Below, piece by piece: positions 12,078-24,889 of a stretch of 64,000 nucleotides of DNA (positions within the stretch are counted from its first letter, which is position 1; each line of letters begins with the position of its first letter). The stretch lies in assembly GCA_036971715.1 (NCBI GenBank), contig JAVHJL010000003.1, positions 4,154,001 to 4,218,000 of the forward strand, written 5' to 3'. The position numbers were made by a program, and so were the translations under genes. This DNA comes from Arthrobotrys musiformis (lineage: Eukaryota; Ascomycota; Orbiliomycetes; Orbiliales; Orbiliaceae). The notes beneath the pieces are model-generated. The model ran no database searches. It was given only the letters and a program-made list of their open reading frames with translations, and was not told where the DNA came from.

Positions 12078-15000
12078 CTAGTATGTAGGGTTTAAAACAA
12101 ACTTCATGTCCTAGTTGTACAATTGTAATGCAAATGTCAGTGTATTGCATATGGACGATTCATTATGCTCTCGAAGCTTATGATGGGCAATGTTCTGCAA
12201 AGTTTTGACATACCTCCAGAGCTCCGCTGAAATCCCCATCTGTTGTATCGTTCATGGAAAATTTCGCGAGACGGCTTTTCTTTGCTTGTAAGGCGATTAT
12301 ATTCTACATTTGTGTTAGTTCGGCAGGGCGACAACTTTCAGGGAAATGTCCACACCGGGGATTGCAAACCTCTTCTACGGTTTTCTCCGTAATATACCGT
12401 ATTACCGTAACCGCTTTAGTTTGGCCCATCCGATACGCCCTCGCTATAGCTTGCTCTTCGACGGCGGGGTTCCACTGGGGTTCAATCATATGGACTTGAT
12501 CGGCCTTGGTCAATGTAACACTAAAAAGGTCAGATAAGGAACCCTAAACATACGGCTTACTATGATTGAACTTACCCGACGGCGCACGAATTTATTGTCA
12601 TGATAAGCACTGTTATGCTCGGATCCTCTTGAAACCGATTTACAATTGAGCTTCGGTGTAGTGGGTTTGTGCTCCCATCTACCCTGAGGTAATCAATTCC
12701 AATATCTGATAGCATTCTTCCCAAAATATCTAATGTAGAACGCCACGACGTAAAGACGATGCTACGCTCGACAAAAGTTAGACATAACTTGTTGCTACGC
12801 GTGAGCTGATATCAAACACACTGACCTTTTAGACCCCGAAATAGACAGCTGATGAAGATTTGCGACGACTGCTCGGAGCTTTGAAGAGAACCCTGAAGGC
12901 GTAAAACCTTGTGATCCAGGCGATAGAGAGAACTCAGAAGATGTGGGGGATAGAAGTCCATAATCAGTAATAGTAGGGCGTATATTAGCCGCTGCAATGG
13001 CGAGATCGATCAAGGCGGCCTCTTGGCTAGAAGTTCGATCCGTTTCAACCAACCGACCGCATTCCGGACACCCTTCAGGTGTAGTAAAGGTTGCCTCAAA
13101 ATGAGAGACACCAAAACTGCAAAACTGGCACATATCCTTCCCAGCATTTTCTGAAGTGGGGGATAAGACGAAAGAGCGACTGGCATCAGCTCCCAGGGCT
13201 GCCGTTCCGTGATTGCAAAGCCTTCTTAGCTTCATGATGGTAGAAAATAGGAAGCTGGGCATTTTAGGCTTTTGCCCAGTGCAAACCTGCCTCTCAAATT
13301 CTGTCTTGCATTCCGCTAGAATTCCGTCGTACCTTCTTCGTTCCTCTGCATGGAGCGTTACCGGTACCATCCTTGTATCCAGTGGGGGAAGCTCTAGGAG
13401 TGAACTATTTCTGCGGAGGCAGATAATGCGGAGAAGGTACTGTAGATTTGCCACACAAGTTTCACTACCAGTTCGGAGCGGATCGATGATATGCTTTTCA
13501 AAGAGACTTTTGGCCCACAGAGGGCTGAAACGAAGGAACCTCAATAGCGATCTTAGGTCATGTAAACTGTTTTGTATCGGAGTTCCAGTCAGACACCATC
13601 TTGCTTCTGACCGAAGGTCGTCGGTGGCCTTGAATAGTTGCGTTGATTGATTCCTGATCCAATGCGCTACACGGCCCAAGAGACGACATAAATTAGCGAG
13701 TGGTTCGAACTAGGTATTCAAGGTCTAGGTGGCGACCTGCAGAGGAATTGAAACCTGCAACCCACCTTCGTCGAGCACGATCCTTAGCCACGTAATACTT
13801 TGGAGAACCTGAGCCCTCTTCGAATCAGCGGCAAGGGTATGGTAAGTTGTCAACACGATATCACAATCTTTCAAAAACCCTGCTGATTTTGCACGCGAGT
13901 CATTATGAAAAGTATAAACTTTCATTACGCCTGGGCGGAAACGACTGCAAGACGATTTAGAACTCATTTACGCAACTATATGGCTATGAGAAGCTTCAAG
14001 ATGCATACCTTCTGATCTCCAAGTCCCATACGTCCAAGACCTCTACATATACACAATATATTGTAATCAGCAATAGAATGAGAATATTGGCTGCTGATGC
14101 TAAGGACTAGCTTACGTCTAGATGGGAGCACCACCAATGTCGGGCCTGGATAGCTATCGGCTGTTTTTCTAACATATGCGATTGCGCTCAACATCGTCAA
14201 GGTCTTCCCTAAGCCCATAACATCCGCAATGATACCGCCACGGCATGGCGATAGGTTTTGTGAGAGCAGGCTATAGATATGAGTTTGTTTAGGCCTTTAC
14301 GATAATCTTGGGAGGCTTGAGACATACCGTGAATCGATCAATTGCAAGAACTCTCGGTCCACTATCGTAGATGACGATATATTTTCTCGAGTTAAAATAA
14401 ACCGTACACCTTCAAGTTGATGCCTAGAGGGGTGCCAAAACGTCAACCAAATTTAAAACTGTACATTATCTAATAGCACCATACTTACGGCTTTAATCTG
14501 ACACTAGTAAAGAGAAGCTCCTCCAGAATCCTTAGATCAACAGAATGTGACATTGGAATCCGAGCCCGCCCCAATGATTCCATTGCATCCTCAACAGCGC
14601 GTGACATCCTCTGCGATTGTACATCTGCGGCAGTTGGGGCGGGCCCGATCAGATGCCTTAAGTCTATCATACCGTCCCCAACGTAAAAGTAATGGGGGTT
14701 CGCATACTTGATCCCGGCTTCGAGAAAGACAGGATGTTGGAGATATGCCCCTGCATCTTCGAGCGTCCTCCCAACTGTGTCTGCGAAATCTTCAGGCCCA
14801 GTGATATTTATTGTGATATCGATACGGGGTCTTTTCCGCGATGTTTGGCGGGGGATCTTGTCGAAATCAGAAGAAGCTAGAACGGCACAAAGAGAAACTC
14901 CCCGCAAAGTCCGAAGTCCCCGAAGACGCGATGCAGTTAGAAAGTCGATACGCCCAAAATAAGTGCCGTTGGGCTCCGCCAAAAGCCATGTATCAGTACC

Positions 15001-15333
15001 TCCTTGATTTCGCAAGTTGAAGGAGTGAAAAGACGTCCAGGGCTGCGCTATGGAGCTAGGCGATTGAATGTGAGTAACCTCAGCTTTAACTTCAGTCAAC
15101 GCACCATAGCATATGTTCACAACGCTGGTTGTCGCCCCGACGTGTTGTGTTCGGGTCTCTGCAAACATCCTATCTTCGAGTTGAACTGCTTCCCACTCGA
15201 CGAAATCTGTTTCTTTGGATATGCATGAGCCACCCTGGGCGGGGCTGGGAATGAGACCAGGCAGGCATATCCTTTTGCTGTTCTGCTCTTCAAACCCACA
15301 TTCATCTCTAAGTCTTTTTTGGTTTTCCGCCAT
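12078..15333 (-). CDS. SNF2-family helicase/ATPase, Rad5/HLTF-like
   Basis: Ten exons: 15333-14489, 14423-14328, 14270-14116, 14042-14009, 13944-13766, 13666-12826, 12761-12576, 12520-12370, 12303-12214, 12110-12078. The total of 2610 nt gives 869 aa, with all joins in frame. Each junction restores a family motif: RLKPHQLEGVRFILTRE, DVMGLGKT (motif I, K336), LDVWDLEIRR, then DEAHWIRNQ (motif II, 435-438). LTGTPIQN (motif III) is intact inside exon 6. Then come SIVFTSWRSTLDIL and QAIARAYRMGQ (motif VI, 802-812), with a C-terminal ALEDMKFVL tail. Exon 4 is only 34 nt and the last exon 33 nt. Proteins of this class remodel DNA or chromatin in repair. The usual RING between the lobes is replaced by a short CQFC..CPEC motif. 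The gene diverges from the NLR gene at 16.0 kb. Confidence 0.92.
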
Positions 15334-16046
15334 CGTTTATATTTATTTAAATTGAATTGAACTCGTTCAAAAGCTTAAGAGGACTGCTGGGTCTAAGCTT
15401 GCAAGTCGAATCTAACGCCGGGAGTAGATATCGCCAGGCCTTGAAAAGATATGTATATACTGGATTCATTTAGCGATGGGGGCAATTCTGAGTTAGAGGG
15501 ATCTATGCCGTCGTGTAGAAAAAATAGAGACCTTTAAACAGTACCCGCGATATATATCGATGGAGATTTCGAAGCCCGCAAATAATCGAAGTCATCAAAA
15601 TATGACGGCGCCAAGGAATTCGGTCGGCAAAGTTTCGTAGATGGACAACTGGCGGCTTATGTGGATTGAGGCCAGGCCTTATCAACTTATCTGCGGGCTC
15701 TGCGGGCTGTTTGTGCGTGCTTTCAATTCGGTGCGGCCAATCATGGAGTGGAAATGCCGATAGGACATGGCTCGTGAAGCTCGCGCTCGCGAGCAAAGCA
15801 GCCAGCGCGGGATACCCAAGCAGGGATGGTGCAACGCAACCACGAAAATTTGACTGTCGAGACACGATTGTGCCAAGTCATCTACTGGTCGTATGCGAAC
15901 TACTTGGAAAGAGGGCACTACCGTACAGTCTATAGTTCTGTTCAAGCACCGTGAACTCGGCCCCCGCCGCTGACGCCCAATGGCAACAAAAGCAGCCCAC
16001 ATTCTGTTCAAAAAACCTCCCGTGTATACTTACATACCTTAATGCC
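15334..16046. other. divergent promoter region, SNF2 / NLR genes
   Basis: About 0.7 kb between divergent starts. Both strands are open for ~270-360 nt around 15503-15935 without recognisable protein features, probably by chance. Confidence 0.55.
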
Positions 16047-19000
16047 ATGCAGCAGCGAACCCTTTCCCCGCATTTGGATCCTAATATGGCTAGCCATAGT
16101 ATTACCGGAGAGGGGTTTCAGAAGTCACTTGACAAGTTCAGACAAAGACTCTCCCCTGAACAAAGAAATCGGTTCTCATTGAGCAGCCTTGACGATGTTA
16201 AGTTTGAGATACAGAGCATCCAAGAACGCCTAGGCCCGGACAAAAATCTGAGAAGCTTCCAGCGAATGAAAAGATTCCTTGAAGGCATGGAGCAACTTGA
16301 GAAGCTAGTACAAATATTTCTGAACACATCCGAAGTTGTAGCGTTTGTGTGGGTAGGTATATCACCATCAAGACGCGTAGGTATACACAAGGCTTGTAGA
16401 TACCTGGCTGATAGTTTTCCAGGGGCCCATAAAACTAGCATTAATGGTAATGTTATAACCCCATCACGATACTATATTTCGAAGAGTTAATAGTGGGATC
16501 TTGCATGTCCTAGGTAGCCTCCGCTAGGGTTGAGAACTTGGAGCGCCTGCTAGGCGTCTACAATGAAATTGGGGAAGTGCTGAATGGAGTCGGGAAATAC
16601 GATCGTTTATTCAAATATTACCCAGACTACAGAAAGGTCCTAGAAATCTACTTCTACGACATTCTCGAGTTCCACTACCAGGTTTTGAATACATTCGCAA
16701 AGCCAAGTGTGTCCCCCTCCATACCTCATATTCTAGGTAATACAGGATTAGCTAAACGGCGGGGAATCACCATTTAAGGTTGGAAAACGGCACTGGATTA
16801 CGTGTGGCCGGCTTTCAAAACAAAATTTGAACCGATTATTGAGAGCCTTAGGCGACATCGAGAATTGTTGACGGACGAGAAGTCGACAGTGATCCTGGAA
16901 GAGGTTCAGCATGCCCACAGTATTCTCCAAGATATCAGATCAAGGCTGGAAAGACTCCAGCAGGGCATCAATAACCAAGCCCGCGAACTTCGAGAACGTA
17001 TTCTCAAACAAAAGGAAAACGTTCGAACGAAGCTCCGACCTCGAGATTACATTGAAGATCACCGTCTTGCGCTCAATAGACGAGTTGTATCCTCCTCTGG
17101 GAATTGGATTCTTGCAGACCCTAAATTCAAAGCATGGTTACACGGCGGAGCAGCGGCGGAGCGCATCCTCTATATCAACGGGATGCCTGGTTCCGGTAAG
17201 ATTTCCTAGTCAGTAAAGCTTTGAGCAATTCTCACATTTCTCAATTTTCAGGCAAAACAATCCTTGTTTCTACTATAATTGATCATCTATCAAGGTCCAG
17301 ACAAACCAACAACAACCATCATACAGTATTATTTTTCTATTTTAGTGACGAAGGTGGTAACGAAGCCAGTAACGCGAAAGCAGATATGTTCAGAGCGCTC
17401 TTGATGCAACTAATGGATCAAGATGATACTATTCTAGAATACCTCGACCAGAAATTTGCTGGCTTAGCGGATTCCGATATCAGACGCGAATCATTCCTCG
17501 AAGAGTCGCTAGGATATTGCATTAATAAACAAAGCGAGATATCGATACTAATAGACGCTCTCGATGAGTCGAAAAAGGGGAGTGGGGGTGGATTAAACTC
17601 AATCGTTACATGGATCCAGGAGGTAATAACAGTGGCCGCCGTACAGGGGATTCATGTCAGGTTCCTAGTATCAGGGCAGAGAGACGGGCTCGTAGACCAG
17701 TCCTTATCACTTTATTTGAGTATTCACCTTGATGGAACCGATCAACACAAGGACGATATAAGAAACTACGTGTCATTGAAAGCGTCCGGGATACGAACCC
17801 GTTTCAAGCTAAACGCTTCGGAGGAGACGAATATTGTTTGTAAAGTGGTAGAAGCCGCTCAAGGTACATCTTGCAGCACACTCCAGTATCCCTCTTTAAT
17901 TGCCTGATTGTTGATTTTGTGGACCCGCCAGGCATGTTCTTATATGCGAGAGTTGTTCTGGAAAATCTTTTCTCCCAGCCATCCATCGCGCATTTTAGAG
18001 GGGAGTTATCACGAGAAAACTTCCCTACAGAACTTGGCCAGGCGTATGTTATCTCAATACGTACCAAACATAGATTCAGGTCACTACTAAATATGGGATA
18101 GTTATGAAAGGGTTGCTATCCGAATATTCGACCGACTCCACGAAGCGATGAGGTGGTCCGCAGTTCGAATCTTGGCGTGGGTAGCCACTTCAGGACGGCC
18201 TCTACGCCGACGCGAAATACAAGCAAGGTTTTGCATCCAGCCATCGGATTCAAGTTGCGAATTTGAGGAGAGGATGCTGGATTCATTTAAAACGACATGT
18301 GGTTCTCTGGTTGACGTGGAGCCTTGCGAACAATACCCGGACTCCGAGCATGAGCAAATAGTTAGAATTGTTCATCCTACAGCTGGCAAGTACGTGAGGG
18401 TGATCGATTCATTGCATGAGGCCGGTTTCGTAAATCAAACTAGGCTAAGCAATTAAGTTGAAGTTAGTGCTCAGGAACATGGGGCTAACATAATTGTAGA
18501 TACTTGGCACAAAGTCGACGAATCCTTCCATTCCAAGAGCATGCGGATGCGGCTATATACTTCTCTAGGTATCTTACATCGCACCCTTTTCAGGGTAGCG
18601 TCGCAAAAGGCGAAATTCAGACGATAGCTTTGACCGGATATTACGCGCTACAAGACTACGCTTGCGCATTTTGGCACCACCACGTTATATTAGCTCTGAG
18701 CCCACCGTCTGACATCTCACCCGAATTTATGGAGACTGTTGTGCGCTGTGCTGAGGCGTTGATTCTGATCTCCCAACCTGAACCTTCCTGGACAAGTCCC
18801 TTGGATAATTTGACTGCTACGGAGGGCATAAATTTAAGAGAAGGTCTCATTCGTACGACAAACGAATTGAGTCATATTAGCACGGAGGGATCTCTTCTTT
18901 CCCAAAAGATCGAACGAATTCGCAGCGTAATCGAATCGATCCACCACGAGGTCAAGTTTTCGGATGGTACCACGATAGATGCATTCAAGGAGCTCCACGG

Positions 19001-20537
19001 GCCACTACGCTTCAAGTGCCCAAAGGTCAAATGCCACCATTTCGCGACCGGATTCGGAAAACGAGAGGAGCGTGATGACCACGTCCGAGAACACGAGCGA
19101 CCCTTCAGGTGCTCTCAGTTGGGGTGCCCTGCACGAACCACTGGTTTTCCATCGTCACGGTTACTAGCTGGCCATATACGGTATTTTCACAATAGCGACC
19201 CGGTACCCCTCTTCCCTAAGAGAGGTACATCCGCGACCATACACCGTGCCGTAGCCAGTGGCGATTTAGAAGCCGTCAAAGACTTTCACCGTGCAGGCGT
19301 ATCTTTACTCTCCCCAGAAAAGAAAAAAGGTGGTTTAACGCCGTTGCAGCTCTCCATAACAAATGGTCATCTAAACATCTGTGCATACATATTGGAGCAA
19401 AACCCAAGCCTTGCGAATTTTTGGCTGTTACCAAAAACATCTACTTGGGACTGGATAACCTCACAAACATATTCGCCGCTAAAGGAGGCACTCCGGACTG
19501 ATGACATTCATCTATTCGAAACTCTCAAGTATTCCTCCGGGTCCCAATTCTCGCTTGATAGACTTTGCGACATAGTCCCAGCAATAGTTGCGTATGGATC
19601 AATATCAATACTTGGAGGAATTTCGGACGATTTTTCGTCCTGGAAAGCTATAGCTTCGGAATTTATAAGCGCTAGAAGTTGGGAAGGAATTTGTGACTGC
19701 TGCAAGGCCGTTTCGCAAACTAGTAGCGACTCACTTATGAAACAGACCGCAATCGTCCATGAATTTCTAGCAAAATTATTTCCCAGTTTCTGTAAACCGG
19801 GTCGAAAACCCCCACAAAGGGCATTCTTCACTCCTGAGCGATCAGAAAGTATAACGAATGCTCTCAACTTTCTATATTTAGACAAGAGTTGGTCTCTGCT
19901 CTCTATATCAATATCCTCGAGGGCTTACGCCGTTGCGGAATGCGCCCTAGATCTTATTGATATGGTCGACCAAACAAACGCCTCGTACGCAGTTGAAATA
20001 AGGTTTCTCCGTCAACTGGTTTTGAAAGTTGAGGAGGATAAAGATTGGATGAAACTCCGAATGCGAAACCTCGCCGAGCGTTTGATTACCGCAACAGGAA
20101 TCACCGAAACAAATACGGTAGATGCCTATGGCGACCTACCTTTACATGACGCAATTAATGGCGGTAATCTATCGTGCGCTGAAGTTTTGATTCCTGTGAC
20201 GATCAATTTAGATCAACGCAGTAGATCATACGATTGCACGTCTTTAGAACTTGCCGGTATGCACAACCACAGGTCAATTGTCAAGCTACTGATCGAAAGC
20301 AACCGGGTCGATTTAACACAAAACTTACAATCTCAACTTGGGACGCCCACTCTCAAATATAGAGGTGGAAAGTGGTACCTGAATAAAGATGCTATCTTTG
20401 ATAGGTCACGGGACCCAAATCAAGACGACTTGCCAATATGCGACTATGTACCACCAGAACAGGAGTCTCCACTAGAACCCCTGTCTGATACTGCTCCACT
20501 AGAGCCTCTTTCCGATACTACTCCACTGAACTTGTAA
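16047..20537 (+). CDS. NLR-like STAND NTPase: NACHT, zinc fingers, ankyrin repeats
   Basis: Eight exons: 16047-16352, 16423-16446 (24-nt microexon), 16514-16706, 16779-17195, 17252-17863, 17932-18043, 18102-18389, 18500-20537. Total 3990 nt, 1329 aa. A start at 16086 is equally plausible. The N-terminal ~230 residues match the helical leader common in fungal NACHT proteins; the microexon rebuilds VWGPIKLALMVASARVEN. The NACHT domain has Walker A GMPGSGKT (309-316), split by an intron within the last Gly, and Walker B LIDALDE (413-419). A winged-helix/superhelical region follows. Two C2H2-type fingers lie near 822-882 (CPKVKC..H..H and CSQLGC..H..H), then ankyrin-like repeats (~900-965 and ~1215-1275). 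Fungal NLRs act in non-self recognition and programmed cell death; the trigger and effector here are unknown. Confidence 0.9.
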
Positions 20538-21645
20538 TACTGATGGCTGGGCGAGAATACTATGCAAGGTAAAGTCGCGTTCACTCTAAGCAAGTGTGTG
20601 ACTAGTTGGCGTATACAGAGTACATTGGAAGTCTTTATCCTACTTATGATAGACTCGCTGGCCACGCAGCTAAGGTGTCACACGAGTGGGAATCTCTGTT
20701 GGCTGACACCGCGAGACCACTTCCGATCTTAGTTTTGGGTCTTATACGCCAATTTTCATATCTACACATCCATTTTCTAAAGAAAAAATATATTTACAGG
20801 CGCACATACACGCAAATGTCATACACTACTGGGTTCGCAGCAGCATTTGGTTTAAGAGTTCATGTTAGACTACACTGCATGTTTCCGGGATAAATTTACG
20901 AAGAGTTACTGGCGCAAGCCACCCACGATAGCTACAGCTTTTCGACAGCGAAATCACATTCGCGAAATATGTCATAATGCCACACCCTGTGGTCTAGGTA
21001 TAAGGCAAGCTAGAAGCACTCGAATATATTAAGATTTGGTTGGCACCATTGAATTATGCCTTGAACCTGGTATACGAGACAACTTGAACCCAGACCTATA
21101 GGGGCACATGTACTTTTTTAAGTCGCGCATTGCTATACAGGAGAATATATAAAATCTAGATCTAGAGGCGCGGCAACGCAATTCGAATTTCAAAGGAGTC
21201 GAGCTTGTGGTTCAGAGACAAACCTCCGCCCGTGATATCGATTGCAAAATTTTGAAACCTTCAACCAGGACTGCAGTTTTGCACAAAAAAATAAACACCT
21301 GATCCTTCACTTAGTTTCTAGTAGGTGTGGGGTCATTGTGCCTTTGAAACTGGGTGAACCACGTGCGCATAAACAAAAGAGGCCGAAGGGTGAATTCAAC
21401 AATGAAAGGCGGAATCAGGATGTTGAATCATGATCACCAGATACTCACGAGCCAACGCAACTACACCTGTTTCCACCAACTATCGGCAAGGCTGGAATAT
21501 TTCCATGTAGGAGATAAATAGACCGTGAGCCGAGATCACTTCCATGAAACCGGTTATCATATTCCAAGGAAAAATTTAAAATCTTAAAAATGAACCTACT
21601 CACACAATAATATTATTAACGGCCAATCAATCGGTATCGATCGAT
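20538..21645. other. intergenic, no gene seen
   Basis: No supported ORF. Contains the micro-insertion at 21060-21090 and the promoter of the first CFEM gene. Confidence 0.6.
21060..21090 (+). repeat. CGAGAC-family micro-insertion with 8-bp direct repeats
   Basis: CTTGAACC at 21060-21067 and 21083-21090 brackets the 15-nt insert TGGTATACGAGACAA. Confidence 0.8.
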
Positions 21646-22721
21646 ATGCAACTCTCGGCGTCATTTTCGAATTTATGTTGGGCTTCACTTCTGTGGATTT
21701 CGGCGGTGGCGCAGTTCGAGGAGGGCCAAATTCCACCATGTGCAGTGAGTATTTCCACACTTCCACATCCAGGACCGGGAGAGACGCCATTGTATTCTTT
21801 CTACCCTAGTTAGCCCATCGGTTGTGTCTAGGACGTTATTTTAATTAGGCTTCGCGCTTGCAAATCATGTTTGATTTATTCATATCGACGTCCTTCGAGT
21901 ATCCTAGCTTCATTGAACTATGTGACACTTTGAGGCAAGCAACCTTACCACGCCTTCGATTTTTAATTATATGGCGCGAGCTGCAAGTTGCCGGTTCTGC
22001 GATGTCCCATGCCTTAGAGTTGTCCCGTACATACCTAAATTTGGAGCCTTAGGCGATAATGGGGATGTAGTTAGCATCCAGCTAAATTGTAAGGAAATAT
22101 AATTAACATTTGGCCAACCAGTCCACATGCACGTATGGCGCTTTCTACAACCAGGACTGCCAGGATAAAGACTACTACTGCCTCTGCAAGGACCCTACAA
22201 TGTTAACGTTTCTTATACCCTGTACGGGAGCGCTCTGTGAACCTTCAGAAATCGACCAAACGATCCACGCGGTCGAAGACCTATGCGCCAGTTTCTCAGT
22301 CACCCTATCCATTTCTACAACCTGGAGTGCGACTCAACCATCCACAACAATATTCGACACTTCCAGATCCTCACATCCTTCTTCTGCTACAAAGAGTTCC
22401 CCCAAAACGACGTCTGTATCAGCTTCGTTGACACAAACGGGTCCTGGCTCGGCTATGATACCAAGCGATACATCTACCGCTACACCAACGCCAGAGACAG
22501 GTGGAGGCTCGAAGCTAGGTGCTGGGGCAATTGCTGGAATTGCAATTGGTGCCAGTGTGCCAGTGATAGCGCTAATCGCGTTTCTTTACACACGCTTCCA
22601 GCGCAGGAATAGGAAATTTGGTTCCTCTATGCTACCAGTCAATAAATACTCTGAGCCCAGCCATTGGGGCGGGATTGGACCTGATAACGATATCCCTGGA
22701 CAGCTTATCACGAGGAAATGA
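21646..22721 (+). CDS. CFEM-domain membrane protein, copy 1
   Basis: Two exons (21646-21744 and 22122-22721; 377-nt intron, phase 0) give 232 aa. Residues 1-23 form a signal peptide. After splicing the CFEM domain is complete, with eight cysteines in the family pattern (C32, C36, C46, C53, C55, C67, C72, C88), including IPPCASTC and the CxC pair. A Ser/Thr-rich stalk (~90-160, probably O-glycosylated) leads to one transmembrane helix (~167-189, GAIAGIAIGASVPVIALIAFLY) and a short cytosolic tail with HWGGIGPDND. CFEM proteins are fungal cell-surface proteins, some binding haem and others linked to virulence or adhesion. Here the anchor is a membrane helix rather than GPI. The neighbouring gene at 23.7 kb is a paralogue with the same intron position. 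Confidence 0.87.
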
Positions 22722-23698
22722 GACGGGTTGTAGGTTGCAGACGAGTTATAGTTTCAGGGGCTGTTGGATTGTACAATCGTATGGACATGGCGGAAATTCA
22801 TAGTTCAGGCGTAGTAGGCCGGGCCCGGCTTGTTTGGCAACATGGGATAGCTTCATTTACGTATATTCTACCTGTCTGAGGATTGAGACTGAGGTTTAAT
22901 GTTTATTGACGCAGGATATGACGGCGCGGAGCTTAAGCGTCTGGTTACTAGTTATGAGACCAGCTTCAGCTCCGTCCGTACAGCCTCCGGATGCATATGC
23001 AACCTTCACATTGCTTTTAGTTCATTTTTCCTTTTCCTACCTAAAGATAAAAGGAAATAAGGTTAATAGAGAAACTGAATTGGGACTTCCCCATACATAT
23101 GATCATGAAGAAATACTTCGTAGGGGTTCAAATTGTTGAAAGTTTTCGCAGCCACAATCCGACAAACGTTTGCGTCCCTCCATCTCAAAAGATTGCTGAA
23201 TCTTCTTATTTTTGGCTCCTTTCAGGGTTCAATAATTCAAATATCTTAGGGCGGAGCCACGTTGTAGAAGCACCGCACTTAGCCTACAATCGATAATATC
23301 TGTACCTTGCCGCATCTTGGTGCCCTTGGCGTTACTAGATTGGCCCTTCTTGGGCCGTGTCAAAAACGGGCCAATGAGAGCAGGGATTGAATCAAAACTC
23401 GCCAATCAGGTAACGCCATCGCGAGGGCGATGGTCCATGAAGAATGTTCGAATATTAGATAATTATAATATTAACAGACGTGACACATGTGCATGAGCGG
23501 CAAAAAAAAGTGTCAGCCACAAGAATACCTAACGTATAACGAGCTGCCAGCTAAAGTTATTGGGTATTACTTAAGTTCGGAAGGCCCGAAGATTGATAAT
23601 GGCGAAGATTGTTATCAATCGCTCTAGCACGTCGACAGTGTGCGGTATTCGGTTGTGATTACCAAAAACCAACAATCTACAAAATCCAACGCAAAGTC
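22722..23698. other. intergenic between tandem CFEM genes
   Basis: No further ORF supported; contains 3' and 5' flanks of the two CFEM genes. Confidence 0.6.
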
Positions 23699-24739
23699 AT
23701 GAGGATTTCACCCAGGCCAAGCTTTACATTCTTTTTCGCCGTATCGATCATAGGACGAACTCTCGGACAGCTCGCAGACCAAGTTGCTGAAAAGGTACCA
23801 GAATGCGGAGTAAGTACACTCAAATTCGCTAGCTATCGATTTTCAAGATACTTGTGAAAATTACAGATCTACTAGTCTACTATGTAGCCATCCAAAACTT
23901 AGGCCATACTTTTGTAGGGGCGGTAACCCGCTTGTTCTGGAGCATTTTGAGGCCGAGCCGTTAACTATGGCCAAAGAACACTGGGGTCGGAACACTCACT
24001 AATAAATCTGCGGTGCAACCAGGTAACATGCTTCACCAGCTCCCTTGAAAGTACAACCTGTTCGTCGGATATCTGCATATGCAGAAGTAAGAATTTCTTT
24101 GATGCGTTCGATGCATGTATTGTCCGGGACTGTGTGACACAGAATGAGGAGGATGACAGCCGTCTCGGAGCCTATGCGATATGTCGCGAAATTGTGTTCC
24201 CCGGCGTCCCAGAGTCGACCACCACAATTACGATCACCGACTCAGCCACTGTCCCACCTGGAACAGCTACCGAAAGAGTAATCATCACGACTCGAGTGGT
24301 TTCAACAGCGAGAATATCTGTAGATGCAGCACCCGTACCACCTACAACCGTACAACCGGGTGCACCAACTAGGTCAAGCACAACCACAAGTGAAGGATCC
24401 AATGGTACATTCGAAGCCAATCAAATCGCCGGCGGAAACTCGAGACTAAACACTGGAGCAATTGTTGGCATCGTTGTTGGCGTAGTTGTATTATTGGCCC
24501 TACTGGCATTCTTCCTTTACAGAAAGTTCAACAGCATGGGTCGGGCGGACGGCGCCGGTTTGCCAATGATGAGCGATACAGCAGGGCAGGAATGGGGTGG
24601 AATAGCGCCTAATACTGAGGCGGAGGGGGGATCTGGCACTCAGTTTGGCAGCAGTGGGGATAAGAAAGAGGCTAGGCGGGTGACAAGATGGATGGACACC
24701 ATCACAAGCTACCGATTTGTGAAGGTGGAAGCTAGATAG
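23699..24739 (+). CDS. CFEM-domain membrane protein, copy 2
   Basis: Two exons (23699-23809, 24023-24739; 213-nt intron, phase 0, immediately after the first CFEM cysteine region) give 275 aa. A hydrophobic signal peptide (1-23) precedes the CFEM domain with cysteines C36, C40, C50, C55, C57, C69, C74 and C91. D53 sits before the CxC pair, where the family's haem-contacting Asp lies. A Thr/Pro-rich stalk follows, then a transmembrane helix (~182-203, GAIVGIVVGVVVLLALLAFFLY) and a cytosolic tail containing EWGGIAPNTE, which parallels the tail of copy 1. Shared architecture, intron phase and tail motif indicate an old tandem duplication. Predicted location is the plasma membrane with an extracellular CFEM domain. 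The start is the ATG giving the best signal peptide. Confidence 0.87.
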
Positions 24740-24889
24740 GAAATCGGGACAGCTTAAGGATACCACCAAACAACACCGATACCTATCTCGCGCGCTCAAC
24801 GAATACTGTTGCGAATCAGGAGCATTAAGGTCGCCCCGACCGCAACAGAACATTTTATTTCAAATCGAAATTTTATTTCGGGCCCTATT

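Noticed and set aside
15503..15935. Overlapping open frames on both strands upstream of the NLR gene
   Set aside because: No start context, splice continuation or recognisable protein character; mutual overlap suggests chance openness in a GC-richer promoter stretch.
23840..24022. CFEM gene 2 as a single-exon ORF starting near 24134
   Set aside because: That start lacks a signal peptide and seven of the eight cysteines; the upstream exon and a GT-AG intron restore both.
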